From NCBI GenBank assembly GCA_018342105.1, contig JAFIRS010000775.1, positions 402,001 through 466,000 of the forward strand: a stretch of 64,000 nt of DNA, given 5' to 3'. A program made the translations under genes and the position numbers. Source of the stretch: Gonioctena quinquepunctata (taxonomy: Eukaryota; Arthropoda; Insecta; Coleoptera; Chrysomelidae). This document shows positions 10,690 through 21,243 of this stretch, in pieces. Positions within the stretch are counted from its first letter, which is position 1. Every line of letters begins with the position of its first letter. The notes below the pieces were generated by a model, which had not been told where the DNA came from, did no database searches, and saw only the letters and a program-made list of their open reading frames with translations.

Positions 10690-13636
10690 ATGATGAAGTC
10701 TCCTAGAGTAAAACACTCCGGAAGCAAAATACCTCTCCATTCGGATTTCAGGGCGAGAGGTACTCGAGGGGACTCAACATTAAAGATAAATTTTTGCAAC
10801 ATCCGCGGACAATGACGTCCACCATCACTTACAGACGAAAAAACCGGATATTCTGGCTCTAACAGAAACACAAGTAAACTCGTCCACCAACAAGGTCCAT
10901 ATGCTTTGTCCTGGTTACGAACTCCATTCTCGATTCAGGTTCAAAGGTGGAGTCTGCCTTTACGCTAAGGCTAACCTTTCATGCCAGCGTGAAGAGAGTT
11001 TGGAACCGAAAGACTTTGATGTGATGTGGTTCAAGCTATCTGATACCAAACTGACTAAGTTCCTCTGCTGCCTTTACCTATCATCTAATGAACCTTCATA
11101 TAACGACCTCTTTGAGTTTTTATCACTCAAACTGGACTACATTCAGGAGAACCATCCAACAGCTGAAACCATAATCATGGGAGACTTTAATGTACATAAC
11201 GCTGCCTGGCTCAAATTCTCTAACAAAACAGATGATGCGGGTCGTCAAGCCGAGGCCTTCGCCATCACTCATGGTCTAGAACAACTGGTCGAGCTACCAA
11301 CCCGCATCCCTGATGTCAACAACCAGTCTGCCAATACACTGGATCTTTTCCTCACCACCAATCCTGACCCGTATAGAATAGAAGTTTGTGCCCCACTTGG
11401 AAACTCTGATCACACCCTCATCTCCACAACATGCTCTTTCCATTAACCATCGAGCTGCACAATACCACCCCGTCTCATGTGGCATTACAATTCGGCCGAC
11501 TGGGAAGGTCTTCGTATGTTTTTCTCAGCGTTTCCATGGAAGAGAGTTTGTTTCTCTTCAGTAGATCCAACACGATGTGCTGAGACAATTTCTGAAATCA
11601 TCATGTTGGGGATGCAAACCTACATACCGAATACCGAAAGAAGAACATCATCCGATAAGACCTGGTTTAACAGAAACTGCTCTAGAGCTGTAGCTTCCAA
11701 ACAGGCAGCATACCATCGATGGCTAAAAAATCCGGGCCCTGAGACCAGAGCAGCATATGTCGAGGCTAGAGGCATATGCAAAGAGACAATAGAATGCTCA
11801 AAAGATGCCCACAATGCCAAAATAAGATCAAAACTTGCTGAATGTCCTAAACGGATCCCGTTCATTTTGGTCTTTCGCCAAAGCTGTGGAAAGAAACTTC
11901 ACTTCCAGCACATTTCCTCCTCTAACCAAAGAAGATGAAACACTAGCAACGACTGTCCAAGAAAAAGCCAATATCTTTGCGCACCTATTTGCTGGAAATT
12001 CCACTCTGGATTCATCGGGAAAACAACCCCCGAACATTACACCTATTGACAGTCACATGCCCGAGATCACCTTTCGCCAACGTACTATCAGAAAGATTTT
12101 GCTGGTCTCAACACCAACAAAGCCTGTGGATCTGACGGAATCCCGCCGATTGTTCTCAAGAAATGTGCCCCCGAACTAACACCTGTTCTTTGCAAGTTGT
12201 TCAACCACTCTTACAATTTGGGGGTATTTCCGACCAATTGGAAAATTGCAAGAGTACAGCCAGTCCCTAAAAAAGGCAAAAAGGCCCTACCCAGCAACTA
12301 CAGACCTATCGCACTGCTATCTATTATTTCAAAGGTCATGGAAAAAGCCATCAACATCGAGCTCATGAAATATCTGGAAGACTCAGGAATTGTCAACGAT
12401 AGGCAATATGGCTTCCGCCATCAGAGATCAACTGGTGACCTGCTCGCTTACGTCTCACATATATGGCAGCTATCTATTGAAAAGTATGGAGAAACTTTAG
12501 CTGTGGCATTAGATATCTCCAAGGCGTTCGATCGAGTTTGGCACCAGGGACTCCTCGCCAAGCTTCCGTCTTATGGCTTGCCCCTCAGCTGTGTTCTCTG
12601 CTTGCTAGTTTTCTTCAAACAGGTCTCTCCATGTAGTGGTCGATGGAGTTTCATCTGACACTCTACTCATAAATGCTGGTGTTCCGCAAGGATCTATTCT
12701 CGTACCAACACTATTTCTACTTCACATCAACGACCTGTTGAAAGCAACTTCATGTCCAGTACACAGCTTTGCCGATGATAGTACCCTCCATACCGCTTTC
12801 TCTTCCAGGGCCCCTATATCAGCCCGTGAAACCAGAAATGAACGAGGAAGAAATGTTAATAATATAAATAAGGACTTAGCAACAATTCTCGAGTGGGGAT
12901 CTAATAACTTGGTAGAATTCAATGCAAACAAAACACAAGCATGTCTTTTCTCTAGAAAAGCCGATCTCACTGTGCCTAACATAACTTTGTCAGGAGTAAC
13001 CATACCACTGAAGTCATCCATATCGATGCTTGGTATTACTATCAGCAATAGCCTTTCCTGGAAAAATCACGTGAGGTCCATTGCCAAAAGTGCATCCCAA
13101 AAATTTGGTTTTTTGTTTCGTGCCAATAGCTATTTCACCCCCACTCAGCTGCTTATGATCTATAAGGCACAGATCCGACCTGTCCTGGAATACTGTTCCC
13201 ATATTTGGAGCTCGGCACCTAAACATATCCTGAGGCTATTGGATTCTGTACAAAAAAGGGCAATTCGTTTCGTCGGTGATGCCTCGCTTACAAACTCGCT
13301 CACTTGTCTGGAACACCGTAGGAAAGTTGGCGATTTGTCTCTATTTTATAGATATTTTCATGAGCGACGCTCTTCTGAAATATCAACAATCGTTCCTGCT
13401 TTGGCAGTCTCTTCGAGACTAACCCGTCAAGTTCAGTCATCACACCACTTCGTGGTCACTTTGGAGACCTGCAGAACATCACTTTCCAAAGACTCGTTCA
13501 TCCAACGAACAGCGAGGCTTTGGAACTCATTGCCTAGGGAGGTGTTCCCCGAGGCATACAACCTCCAGAAATTTAAGAAGAACACCAACTCCTACCTTCT
13601 TTCCCTTGGTTCCCACCTTTTTTTGATTGGGATGAA
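10690..13636 (+). mobile_element. Jockey-like non-LTR retrotransposon (LINE), decayed ORF2
   Basis: An endonuclease domain is followed by reverse transcriptase and a C-terminal domain on the + strand, with no ORF1, so the copy is 5'-truncated at the start of the endonuclease. At least five frame changes separate the pieces. The open frame runs directly into the 113-bp repeat at 13637, so no 3' UTR or tail is seen before it. Confidence 0.88.
10780..11446 (+). pseudogene. LINE apurinic-like endonuclease domain
   Basis: The domain begins LKINFCNIRG near 10780, shifts frame at about 10815, then reads DILALTETQVN, FKGGVCLYAK, IIMGDFNVHNAAW, and ANTLDLFLTTNP ending in SDHTLI. These are the ordered catalytic blocks of APE-type LINE endonucleases, which nick target DNA for target-primed reverse transcription. 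A stop at 11446 separates it from the RT part. Confidence 0.85.
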
Positions 13637-13661
13637 TGTACACGGGGAGAAAATAAAATAA
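11477..13661 (+). pseudogene. LINE reverse transcriptase and C-terminal domain
   Basis: Pieces at 11477-11938, 11835-12179, 12197-12658 and 12636-13661 carry, in order: the EN-RT linker; RPIALLSIISKVMEK; QYGFRHQRSTGDLL; ALDISKAFDRVWHQGLL; GVPQGS; SFADDSTLH with the catalytic FADD; LGITISNSLSWKNHV; and the C-terminal YCSHIWSSAPKH / LWNSLPREVFPEAYN block. The last 341 codons are open, but the earlier frameshifts make it non-functional. The final codons run into the 113-bp repeat. Confidence 0.88.
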
Positions 13662-13749
13662 TGATTGCCAATGAATACCCACTATAATTAGATTTCTTTG
13701 ATGAGAAAATATGAAAGAAGAAAATTATGTTCCGACTCAATAATAAACA
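13637..13749 (-). repeat. 113-bp LTR-like direct repeat, copy 2
   Basis: The same 113-bp unit as 5249-5361, about 90 percent identical by eye, same orientation and same TGT...ACA ends. It would be the 5' LTR of the BEL/Pao element if the Jockey-like LINE inserted inside it. The 5 bp outside the two copies (ATTAA at 5244-5248, A-rich after 13749) do not match, so a clean target duplication is not shown. Confidence 0.6.
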
Positions 13750-13783
13750 AAAAACGACATACACAAGAGCGTGTGGACAAGAC

Positions 13784-13807
13784 AATATATATATATATAT
13801 ATATATA

Positions 13808-13850
<43 letters not shown>
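13784..13850. repeat. (TA)n microsatellite
   Basis: A 67-bp AT dinucleotide tract with one interruption (TTC near 13809). Confidence 0.95.
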
Positions 13851-13852
<2 letters not shown>

Positions 13853-14639
13853 GATTCAACGAAATTTCCATACATGGAAATAGGGCCTATTCTCCAACCC
13901 AATGAAACAAAATTTGGCTCAGAAATACTTTTCATCAATATCTCAATTGAGTTCAAAGCTGAGCCAAATCGGTTGAGTAGTTTCAAAATGGCGGCTGTTG
14001 GATAATTGAAAACATTCCTAGTCTTTCATTTTCATACCAATATTGGTAAACTATAGGTCGTTTGATAGAGCTTCATGAGCTGTACAACTTTCATCCCGAA
14101 AGCATTTCACTAAGATATACACATTAATAGAAAATGGCTGATAATCAATTTTCAACGAATTCATATTTTGTGTTTGTCCTGTATGCTCCTTATAAAGTTC
14201 TTTCATTCGTGTTAATTGTTTTATTTGTCAGGTCAGATTGTCAAATAATCTTCTCGATTTCAAAGATAAACTATACAAATAATTATTAGTTATTAGTTCG
14301 AAGTGATATTGAAACCCAAGTAAGTACCTACTGTCTATATCCTTTTGTGCTTCTGTTCATTAGCTCACTGAACTAATGTATTTTCAGAAGTGTTTTGGAT
14401 CTGATTTTTTTAAATTTTTTTTTGATATCTATAGTTATATCGAATCGAAAAAAATTACAGTTTGATAATACTTCTTTCTTTTGATAAGGGTTAGATTACA
14501 TCAAAACATTCAGGGAGATTTGAATCCTCCTCCAACTTTTGATAGTAGAGTTCAAGCTTCATACAAAAATATTTTCTGTCATACGAATCGGTAGCTTTTT
14601 TAATTGGATGGCAATTTCAAAATGAATAAAAAAACTCGA
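13851..14639. other. no gene recognised
   Basis: AT-rich, with scattered stops in all frames. It may contain 5' UTR of the LINE whose ORF1 begins after it. Nothing else can be supported. Confidence 0.5.
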
Positions 14640-14659
14640 AAACAAAAACCAATCTTTTC

Positions 14660-15150
14660 CTCAAGACATGTACAACGAGGACCTAATGAGAATCGAGAGG
14701 GTAAAAAACGTGATTGTAGTTGGACTGGATGAATCACTCGACACAACGAAGGTGGTCGAAGAGGTGTAGAACACCATTTCTGCTCCCGAAACCATCTCCA
14801 TGATGAAAACTGCAAGACTGGGATTCCCCAAGGAAGGACGAGCAAGACCCGTCAAAGTCGAACTTCTTGACACTGATAGTGTACAGATGATCGTTAGAAA
14901 CCGAAACAAAAATTGCTTGCCGATTCCCAAATTCAGTGGTCAAATGCGACAGAACACCGAAGCAATACGAGGAACTTGCAACTCTACACCACTTTGGCTG
15001 CCAAAAAAGCCACAGGGGAGAATGTTGCTATCAAATACAGGAATAACTGCCAAGAAATACTTACGATACAAAATAAGCACCTACCCTACCCTAAGAGAAG
15101 CCGTAAAGAAGGGACCCCCAGAGCACAACCCAAGAAAATCGACAAAACCT
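14660..15150 (+). pseudogene. LINE ORF1 (CR1/L1-like C-terminal domain)
   Basis: Blocks ERVKNVIVVGLDES, TARLGFPKEGRARPVKVEL and MIVRNRNK match the usual ORF1 pattern: an RNA-recognition-like 'vvifGlpE' block, a 'RLGk...RPilVkl' block, then a basic helix. A frame change lies near 14910, after which AAKKATGENVAIKYR continues. In active elements this protein coats the element RNA and acts as a nucleic acid chaperone. It is broken here. Confidence 0.7.
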
Positions 15151-15179
15151 GACCACGCCAATCATTTAAAAAACCAAGG

Positions 15180-15528
15180 CTTACTATCTCCTGGAATATG
15201 AACAGCTACAAAAACATGGCATATCTTCTAGCGGACTTACCGCCACAGTGCTTGGACTTTCTCTGTGTTTGTGAAACTTGGTTATACAACAGCTTGGAAA
15301 TACCCGCCACCATTGCAGACTGCTACGAAGGAAAAGTGTCGAGGATGATCTAGCGGAGGTATTGCCATTTTTTTTTAAATTTATGTTCAGCGTACCTCCT
15401 TGATTCTTCACCTCAATGGCTTTTATGTGCATTTATTTATATTTCAATGAAAATCATCATATGTTCAACCTATTTCAATCAATCTAAAAAATTTGAAAAA
15501 ATCCTCGAAATTTTTCAACCGACTATAT
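15180..15528 (+). pseudogene. LINE endonuclease, N-terminal half
   Basis: Begins RLTISWNMNSYKNMAYLLAD with DFLCVCETWL, the first catalytic blocks of a LINE endonuclease. It decays through several frame changes; IIICSTYFN and KFEKILEIFQP can be read just before the transposon at 15530. The other half resumes at 17479. Confidence 0.65.
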
Positions 15529-15529
15529 A

Positions 15530-15787
15530 CAGTGCTTTTCAAAAGTCCGCTCCCCCCCTCTTATTTTTGGAACGATTATACATAAATAAGTGAAATTTGG
15601 AAACTGAATATTAGAGGTTGTAATTTTCCCTACTAGTGATGATAGATGACGAAATCGTCAAAGATGACGTCACAAGGCCATTGTGACCAATAATTTTGAA
15701 TGGAACCCTACGGCAAGCGACTCCTCTTTTGAAAGGTATCGAAAAAACCTATTCAATGATACTAATTTTGTTTGTGTTTATGGCAGT
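15530..15787. repeat. left terminal inverted repeat of the DD41D transposon
   Basis: Pairs with 17219-17476. The outer end is CAGTGCTTTTCAAAAGTCC, with only scattered mismatches to its partner. Confidence 0.9.
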
Positions 15788-15850
15788 TTTAATGGCTCAT
15801 TAGTAAACATTAAAATTTAAATTCCATTCAGTATGATATTAATTACAGAT

Positions 15851-16926
15851 TCAAGAATCAGTATCTACTTGAAGAAATTGCTCGGAGTGACCTCCATTTA
15901 CTTCCTGACAGTGACATATCCTATTTTTAAACTCTTCTCGTACTTTTGCAAATGTGTCTGTGGAAACAGCCTCACATTCTGCAACAATGAGTTGTTTTGA
16001 AACGTCAATATTGTCAGGTTTAGTGGCGTGAACCTTCGATTCAAGGTACCCCACAGAAAAAAATCCAAAGGTGTGAGGTCCGGTGATCGAGCTGGCCATT
16101 CCGTTGAACCTCGTCGTCCAATCCATCTACCACGATACTCCTCATCCAAATACCGTCGTACTGCACCGTAATAGTGTGGAGGAGCACCATCCTGTTGGAA
16201 TGTTATATCCACATTGCCGAATTCATCTGGATTATCTTCCAAAACTTCAAGGATTAACGGTTCTATTGCGTTTTGCAACAGCTCCAGATAAACCTCACCA
16301 GTTAAATTAGTATTTAAAAAAAGAGGCCCAACGATGTGGTTTCCCAGGATACCTGCCCAAACATTCACCTTCTGGGGAAATTGGGTATGTGTTTCACGAA
16401 ACAGGTGAGGATTTGCGTCACTCCAATACCTCACATTCTGTGTATTTACATTTCCATTTAGATAGAAAGTACTTTCGTCACCAAAACAAATTGTTTTGAC
16501 ATAGTCTGGCTGTTGGTTGATTTTAGTTTCCATATTTTCACAAAATTCTAGTCTTCGGTCTGGGTCGTCGTCTGAGTTGATGAACCATTTTCAATTTGTA
16601 TGGATGAAATTTGTTTTTTTTTAACACCCTGTTCGACTGACTTTACAGGTAGATGCAACGTGAGTTGTTGAAGAAGTAGGATTAACTATTACTTCTGCCA
16701 GTATATCAATTTTTCTCCCAACAGAAATTTGTGGTCTGCCAGATCGTTTCGCATCATTAATACTATCCGTTGTTTCAAACTTACGAAGAAGCTCTCTTAA
16801 ATAAGTCCTCGAAACGGGGCGATCGGGAAACCTCTCATTGAAAATGCGTTCTGCTGCATGAATATTTTGTTCAGTTTCACCAAGAATTAGGATCGCTGCT
16901 ACTTTATCACCTAAAGCACGTACCAT
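15851..16926 (-). pseudogene. DD41D-type Tc1/mariner transposase
   Basis: The N-terminal frame (16926-16621) has a helix-turn-helix region with VSRTYLRELLRKFETT and KRSGRPQISVGRK. The C-terminal frame (16533-15898) holds the DDE/D core: first acid in CFGDEST, second in FQQDGAPPHY, third in SPDLTPLDFFLWG. Counting residues between the second Asp and the Asp of PLD gives 41, so the signature is DD41D rather than DD34D/E. The two halves are in different frames with about 90 bp between, and the tail shifts frame again, so the enzyme is dead. It would bind the terminal repeats and move the element by cut-and-paste. Confidence 0.88.
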
Positions 16927-16939
16927 TTCGCTTCTTGAA

Positions 16940-17060
16940 GCAGTTGAACGTTCGGCTCACAACAGTTTAACAAATTATTAAAATGTACAAAAATATTAAA
17001 AGTACCAAAAACTGTTAAAACAGTTGAACGTTCGATCAACAATTCACAAATTATTAAATG
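16940..17060. repeat. imperfect 79-bp tandem duplication inside the transposon
   Basis: CAGTTGAACGTTCG followed by related sequence with CAAATTATTAAA occurs at about 16940 and 17019. Confidence 0.6.
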
Positions 17061-17218
17061 TTCAAACTTGGACAATTACAAAAACGTCGAATTAGGGAGA
17101 CTAACAAAAACGTCAGCTTATTTGACAACTATCCAGAGGCGGAGTTCGAATTTGGAATTTTAGTATTAACTGATTTAATTCATCACAGCTTTGCGTTTTT
17201 TAAAAGCGACTTGCCAAA

Positions 17219-17476
17219 ACTGCCATGAACACAAACAAAATTAGTATCATTGAATAGGTTTTTTCGATAGCTTTTAAAAGAGGTATCGCTTGCCGAAGGG
17301 TTCCATTCGAAATTATTGATCACAATGGCCTTGTGACGTCATCCTTGAAGATTTCGTCATCTATCATCACTAGTAGGGAAGTTTACAACCTTTAATATTC
17401 AGTTTCCGAATTACACTTGTTTATGTATAATCATTCCAAAAATAAGAGGGAGGGAGGGGACTTTTGGGAAGCACTG
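17219..17476. repeat. right terminal inverted repeat of the DD41D transposon
   Basis: Reverse complement of the left repeat. The outer end on the - strand reads CAGTGCTTCCCAAAAGTCC. Confidence 0.9.
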
Positions 17477-17478
17477 TA

Positions 17479-18140
17479 TAATATAATAGATGAACATAAA
17501 GATTACACTCTTATACTATCTGGAGATTTCAACTCCAGAATTAGCGAGATAAGTTTTATTCCAGTGGAACTTATTATTAATTCTAAGTTATTTCCCGATA
17601 TGTTGAGCAATGAAAAAAAAACTGATAAATGGGGACAATTACTCTTGTATTCAACATTCATTAGCAAATTATCTCTTATAAACGGTCACATATCCTCCGA
17701 CCGTCCAGTAAATTTTATATATCTCGGCTCGTTGGGTCAAAGTGTCATTGATTTATGTTTCTATCCTACGGATAAACTACACACTGTTGACAGTTTTTTC
17801 GTACTCGATTACCAAAACCTCTCTCACCACTCCCCTTCACGCTTGAAAGTCCCAATCACTATACAGCAGAAAAGTTGAACGGTCGATATCATGAAATGGG
17901 TTGAGGAAGAGAATGTCAATTATCAAAATGATATGCAATGTTCCCCCAATGTAGGCAAATTTTGCGATATTGATAGCACATACGAGAATATATTCTCAAC
18001 AATTCTTAGTGTTGCTCAAAGTATGGGCTTGGTAACAAAAAAATATCTTGGCCAAAGGCCTCCTAGTCTATCTACTTTCGAAGATTGCAAATCAGCCCGG
18101 ATTTACATTTGTAGAATTATCACTCGAATACGCCTGCTCT
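17479..18140 (+). pseudogene. LINE endonuclease, C-terminal half
   Basis: Resumes just after the transposon with NIIDEHKDYTLILSGDFNSR, containing the GDFN catalytic block, then SVIDLCFYPTD and a degraded SDH-like end (LSHHSPSRLKV). The EN-RT linker (KWVEEENVNYQNDM) follows until similarity is lost near 18140. It is the continuation of the frame at 15180-15528. Confidence 0.7.
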
Positions 18141-18159
18141 ATGGGCCGCCTTAAAATTA

Positions 18160-18760
18160 CATACAAGGGTATAACATATTTCATAAACACGATTGAATTT
18201 TGCATAGTAGATTGGTATTTTTGGGACCGATTGCAATTACGTTGAATTTTCTTGCATTTATAATGAGACAGTTATCTCTCGCCATGTCAACAAGAGACAG
18301 ATATTCATTATTCATGGCACATACATAATCTATTCCAGATTATGTAGAGGAGTAATACACCTGGGCATCATCAGCATTCTACAATGTTTCGAACACCTTA
18401 ATATGTGTGTGATGTAGATATTGAAAATTAATGGACCCAAAATATAACCTTGTGGTTCTCCAGATTTGAGGTCCACGTAGTTTGACTCTTCTTGAAGACC
18501 TACTTTCTGTCTCCGCTTCCTAATATAGCTCTCTAGTAATAGGGCGGTATTTTCAGATAGACCAATAAAGTACAATATAGCAAGTAGTGAGTCGTGATTC
18601 AATGTGTCAAACTCCCTACTGAAGTCTTACATTATCAAAATTGTACATTACCCCTGATCAGTAGCTTGAATGATATCATCGAGTATCTGAAGAAGTGCAG
18701 TAGTAAAGCTATAGCCACTTCTAAAAGCTAAAGCAGCTCGAGAACGAATCACTCACTCAC
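18160..18760 (-). pseudogene. antisense LINE reverse transcriptase fragment
   Basis: On the - strand: NHDSLLAILYFIGLS, then SYIRKRRQKVGL, then SGEPQGYILGPLIFNIYI (the usual GVPQGS is changed to GEPQGY), then in another frame DADDAQVYY where YADD would be. It covers RT palm blocks 3 to 5 only. Its orientation is opposite to the LINE around it, so it is a separate insertion or a rearranged piece. Confidence 0.75.
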
Positions 18761-18766
18761 CTACTC

Positions 18767-19071
18767 TTGATTTGCCCCATCTATGATGGTATAAGAAATT
18801 GCAAAACATTTTCGAAATTGAACTCATTCAACCTCACTGTTTTGCTGGACTCCAATGACTTTTCTCTTTTATCAAGTTTTGTCCATACTATCAGCAATAT
18901 CCTCAAATTACGGTCATTTGCTCTCAATTTTGTTCTTACTTTTTCTATTTTTTTTCTCTTTCACTCTCTAATTTGTAACCCACAGTAATCTAAAATATGT
19001 AACGTAAGAGCCCGAACTACTTGTACGAGATGTAATTCTCCTATACAATAAAGACTATCTATCTATCTATC
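18767..19071 (+). mobile_element. LINE 3' end with (TATC)4 tail
   Basis: The short frame ICNPQ is followed by sequence of the type found after the last LINE ORF, an AATAAA near 19047 and a TATC x4 tail at 19056-19071. Simple-repeat tails of this kind are common on LINEs lacking poly(A). Confidence 0.55.
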
Positions 19072-19100
19072 AAAATGAATAAATAAATTCTCAAACTTAC

Positions 19101-19212
19101 CTTTCCGACTGGCCGCGCCATCAGATTTTATACATTTCAAGCCAGTCAAAGATTCCGTTTCAGAACGGTTACAGACGGGAACATCTGAAGTGTGTCCGGC
19201 ATCGGCCGCCAT
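19101..19212 (-). CDS. putative first coding exon of an unidentified host gene
   Basis: On the - strand an ATG at 19212 sits in AATCATGGCGGCC, a good start context with a GC-rich beginning. Then follow 37 codons plus one base, ending in AAAG followed by a consensus donor GTAAGT (19100-19095). The peptide (MAADAGHTSDVPVCNRSE...) is hydrophilic with two cysteines and no recognised domain. The local GC is higher than the flanking DNA, as in 5' ends of housekeeping genes. The frame stays open upstream of the ATG, so a start at 19272 is formally possible, but that part is AT-rich. The next exon should be at lower coordinates, perhaps beyond the TE nest; I did not find it. Not recognised as any named gene. 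Confidence 0.5.
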
Positions 19213-20177
19213 GATTATATTATACAAAGTTATCAAAGTGAATAAAAATTGTTCGAAATGGATGTCCTTCAAGGTAACAATTTGAAAATTTTCAAGAAAT
19301 TTATATAGCGTATTAATTGCGAACTAATGTACACCAGTACGCATGGCAGTTGTGTATTTTGATTAATATCCACATTGGAAGTCTACAGTTCTAAAATGGA
19401 TCGCTATTTGGGAGATGTTTGATGTGCTGAATAGCGGATTGCGAGTACGACAAACATTAAATTTTATGTAAGATATATTTTCTAATAGTTGTCATTGTTT
19501 ATCCAGTGGTGCCCGGTGGAAATTCACTGGAATAGGATGACATAAAAATCAATCCATAGTTACATACAGGACTTGCATTGCGCATTGCAACGTCAAATAA
19601 GTGGACGAATATACTAATAAATTTGAGATTTCCCGCCATGACATCACCTTGTCCCTCAAAGAGAAAAACAAATGCAAATTGTTGGAAAGATCGTTCTCCA
19701 AGGGAAAGCTCTGCAGCAGTCAACCTTTACGCATTATCATATTATGTTTCCGGAGCAATAGCAAGCTGATCGCAAGAATAAATTGCCAGTTCTATCGATT
19801 TTCCGGTACCAGAAAATGGAACATTTTAAAATGTAACCAGCGAGCAAAAACATTCTTGGGAGGTTTTGGGATGTTTTGAGAATGTTGGCATGATGATGTT
19901 TTTCTGAGACGCAATATGCACTGCCCAAAGATGACTTTAAAGGATGTTGGAAGTATTGTATTCTTTCGTCTGTGGCATTTCCTTGTATGCCTACTGGGAG
20001 GTACTGGAAAAGTCAAAAAAAATGTTGACGTGTGGATGTTCTTTCTAGACACAACATAGTTCACTTTGAGAGGTTCATACCAGATATTGAATATACATTT
20101 GTTGTCCTGTTGTTGTTCAATTTTATTTGATAACTTGATCATTTCACACAATAAAAAGTAAAAAATTTCATGTGAAT
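19213..20177. other. no gene recognised; possible promoter side of the 19.2-kb exon
   Basis: Upstream (on the - strand) of the putative first exon. Short open frames on both strands show no domain. No promoter element could be placed with confidence. Confidence 0.4.
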
Positions 20178-20389
20178 TGAATCTTACAATATTTATATTT
20201 TTCTGACCCCTCCCTTTCAACTATTTATTTCATTTTGTATTCCTTCAGTTCAATACCAATACCTCCTATTTTACCCAGGACATTCTTATATTTTCCTAAG
20301 CGAATGAAACCAATATTATTCATTATAATAAAAACCAATGTCCAAATCACTCTGTCCACTCATTTTCTGCTTTCATTTTAAAATTCCAG

Positions 20390-20505
20390 CCATGCTACAT
20401 TGTTACAATTTGGCCATTCGGTGTGGTACAACTGATGAACCTCGCAGAACAAAACTGGACTGTATGGCACATGGAACACTGCATTCAGTATTCAGTGCAT
20501 TCTGA
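20390..20505 (+). CDS. exon-like ORF in copy 1 of the duplication (unrecognised)
   Basis: Preceded by a TTTTAAAATTCCAG acceptor-like sequence (AG at 20388-20389). An ATG at 20392 opens 37 codons to a TGA at 20503-20505 (start MLHCYNLAIRCGTT, end LHSVFSAF). The protein is not recognised. The same sequence recurs exactly in copy 2. It may be an exon of a small gene, a domain fragment, or a non-coding conserved block. Confidence 0.3.
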
Positions 20506-21079
20506 ATTCCTATTATACCTTTCTCTTCCTGCGCTGTTTTGGAGTTGACGGCGTTGGTTGTAGTTTTATTTTATTTTAACTTAGAAAAACGTGGTGATGG
20601 GCGTTTCAATTGTAGTGAACATTACCAATTATATGATGGACATTTTTGATATAACTGAATAATAAGTAAATAAAGTAAGTATTTACATGAATTAAATGTA
20701 TAAGCATAATCCAGAAACATAATATAACCTCAAACGCATACAACGTGTATTTTTATAGGGTTTTCGAATTTGTAGTAACATGGTCAAACTGTATCATTGA
20801 CGATTCTTGGAAAAAAAGACCTGTTTTCTTTATAATTTTTCGATTAGGAACTTTGGATAGTTAGAATTGAATCTAAGAATATTTATATTTTTTTGATCCC
20901 TCACTTTCCACTATTCATTTCATTTTCTATTTCTTTATTTCAATTCCAATGCCTCCTATTTTACACAGGACATTCTTATATTTTCCTAAGCAAATGAAAC
21001 CAACATTATTCATTATAATAAAAACCAATGTCCAAATCACTCTGTCCACTTATTTTCTGCTTTCATTTTAAAATTCCAG

Positions 21080-21243
21080 CCATGCTACATTGTTACAATT
21101 TGGCCATTCGGTGTGGTACAACTGATGAACCTCGCAGAACAAAACTGGACTGTATGGCACATGGAACACTGCATTCAGTATTCAGTGCATTCCGAATTCC
21201 GATTCTACTTTTCTCTTCCTGCGCTGTTTTGCAGTTGACTTAG
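21080..21243 (+). CDS. exon-like ORF in copy 2 of the duplication (unrecognised)
   Basis: Identical to copy 1 through the first 37 codons, but the TGA is CGA here (21193-21195), so the frame continues to a stop at 21241-21243. The acceptor-like AG lies at 21078-21079. Product unknown. Confidence 0.28.

Larger units (their letters stand above)
15530..17476 (-). mobile_element. Tc1/mariner-superfamily DNA transposon with 258-bp TIRs (DD41D type)
   Basis: Terminal inverted repeats at 15530-15787 and 17219-17476 are about 90 percent identical and begin CAGTGCTT. A TA duplication flanks the element (15528-15529 and 17477-17478), the target signature of Tc1/mariner insertion. Length 1947 bp. The transposase lies on the - strand between the TIRs. 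The boundaries are exact because a LINE endonuclease frame is interrupted at the TA and continues on the far side. Rosa-like and Visitor elements are the DD41D families I recall; the sub-family is inferred from spacing alone. Confidence 0.9.
14640..19071 (+). mobile_element. non-LTR retrotransposon split by other insertions
   Basis: ORF1 and the first half of the endonuclease lie at 14660-15528. The endonuclease resumes at 17479, exactly after a DNA transposon, and continues to about 18140. An antisense RT remnant follows, then at 18767-19071 what looks like the 3' tail of a + strand LINE, ending in four TATC units. Most of this element's own RT is missing. That the tail belongs to the same copy is inferred from strand and position only. 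Confidence 0.7.

Noticed and set aside
13573..13986. - strand ORF through the microsatellite and 113-bp repeat as a gene
   Set aside because: A large part is the translated (TA)n tract and the rest is the LTR-like repeat and antisense of a LINE.
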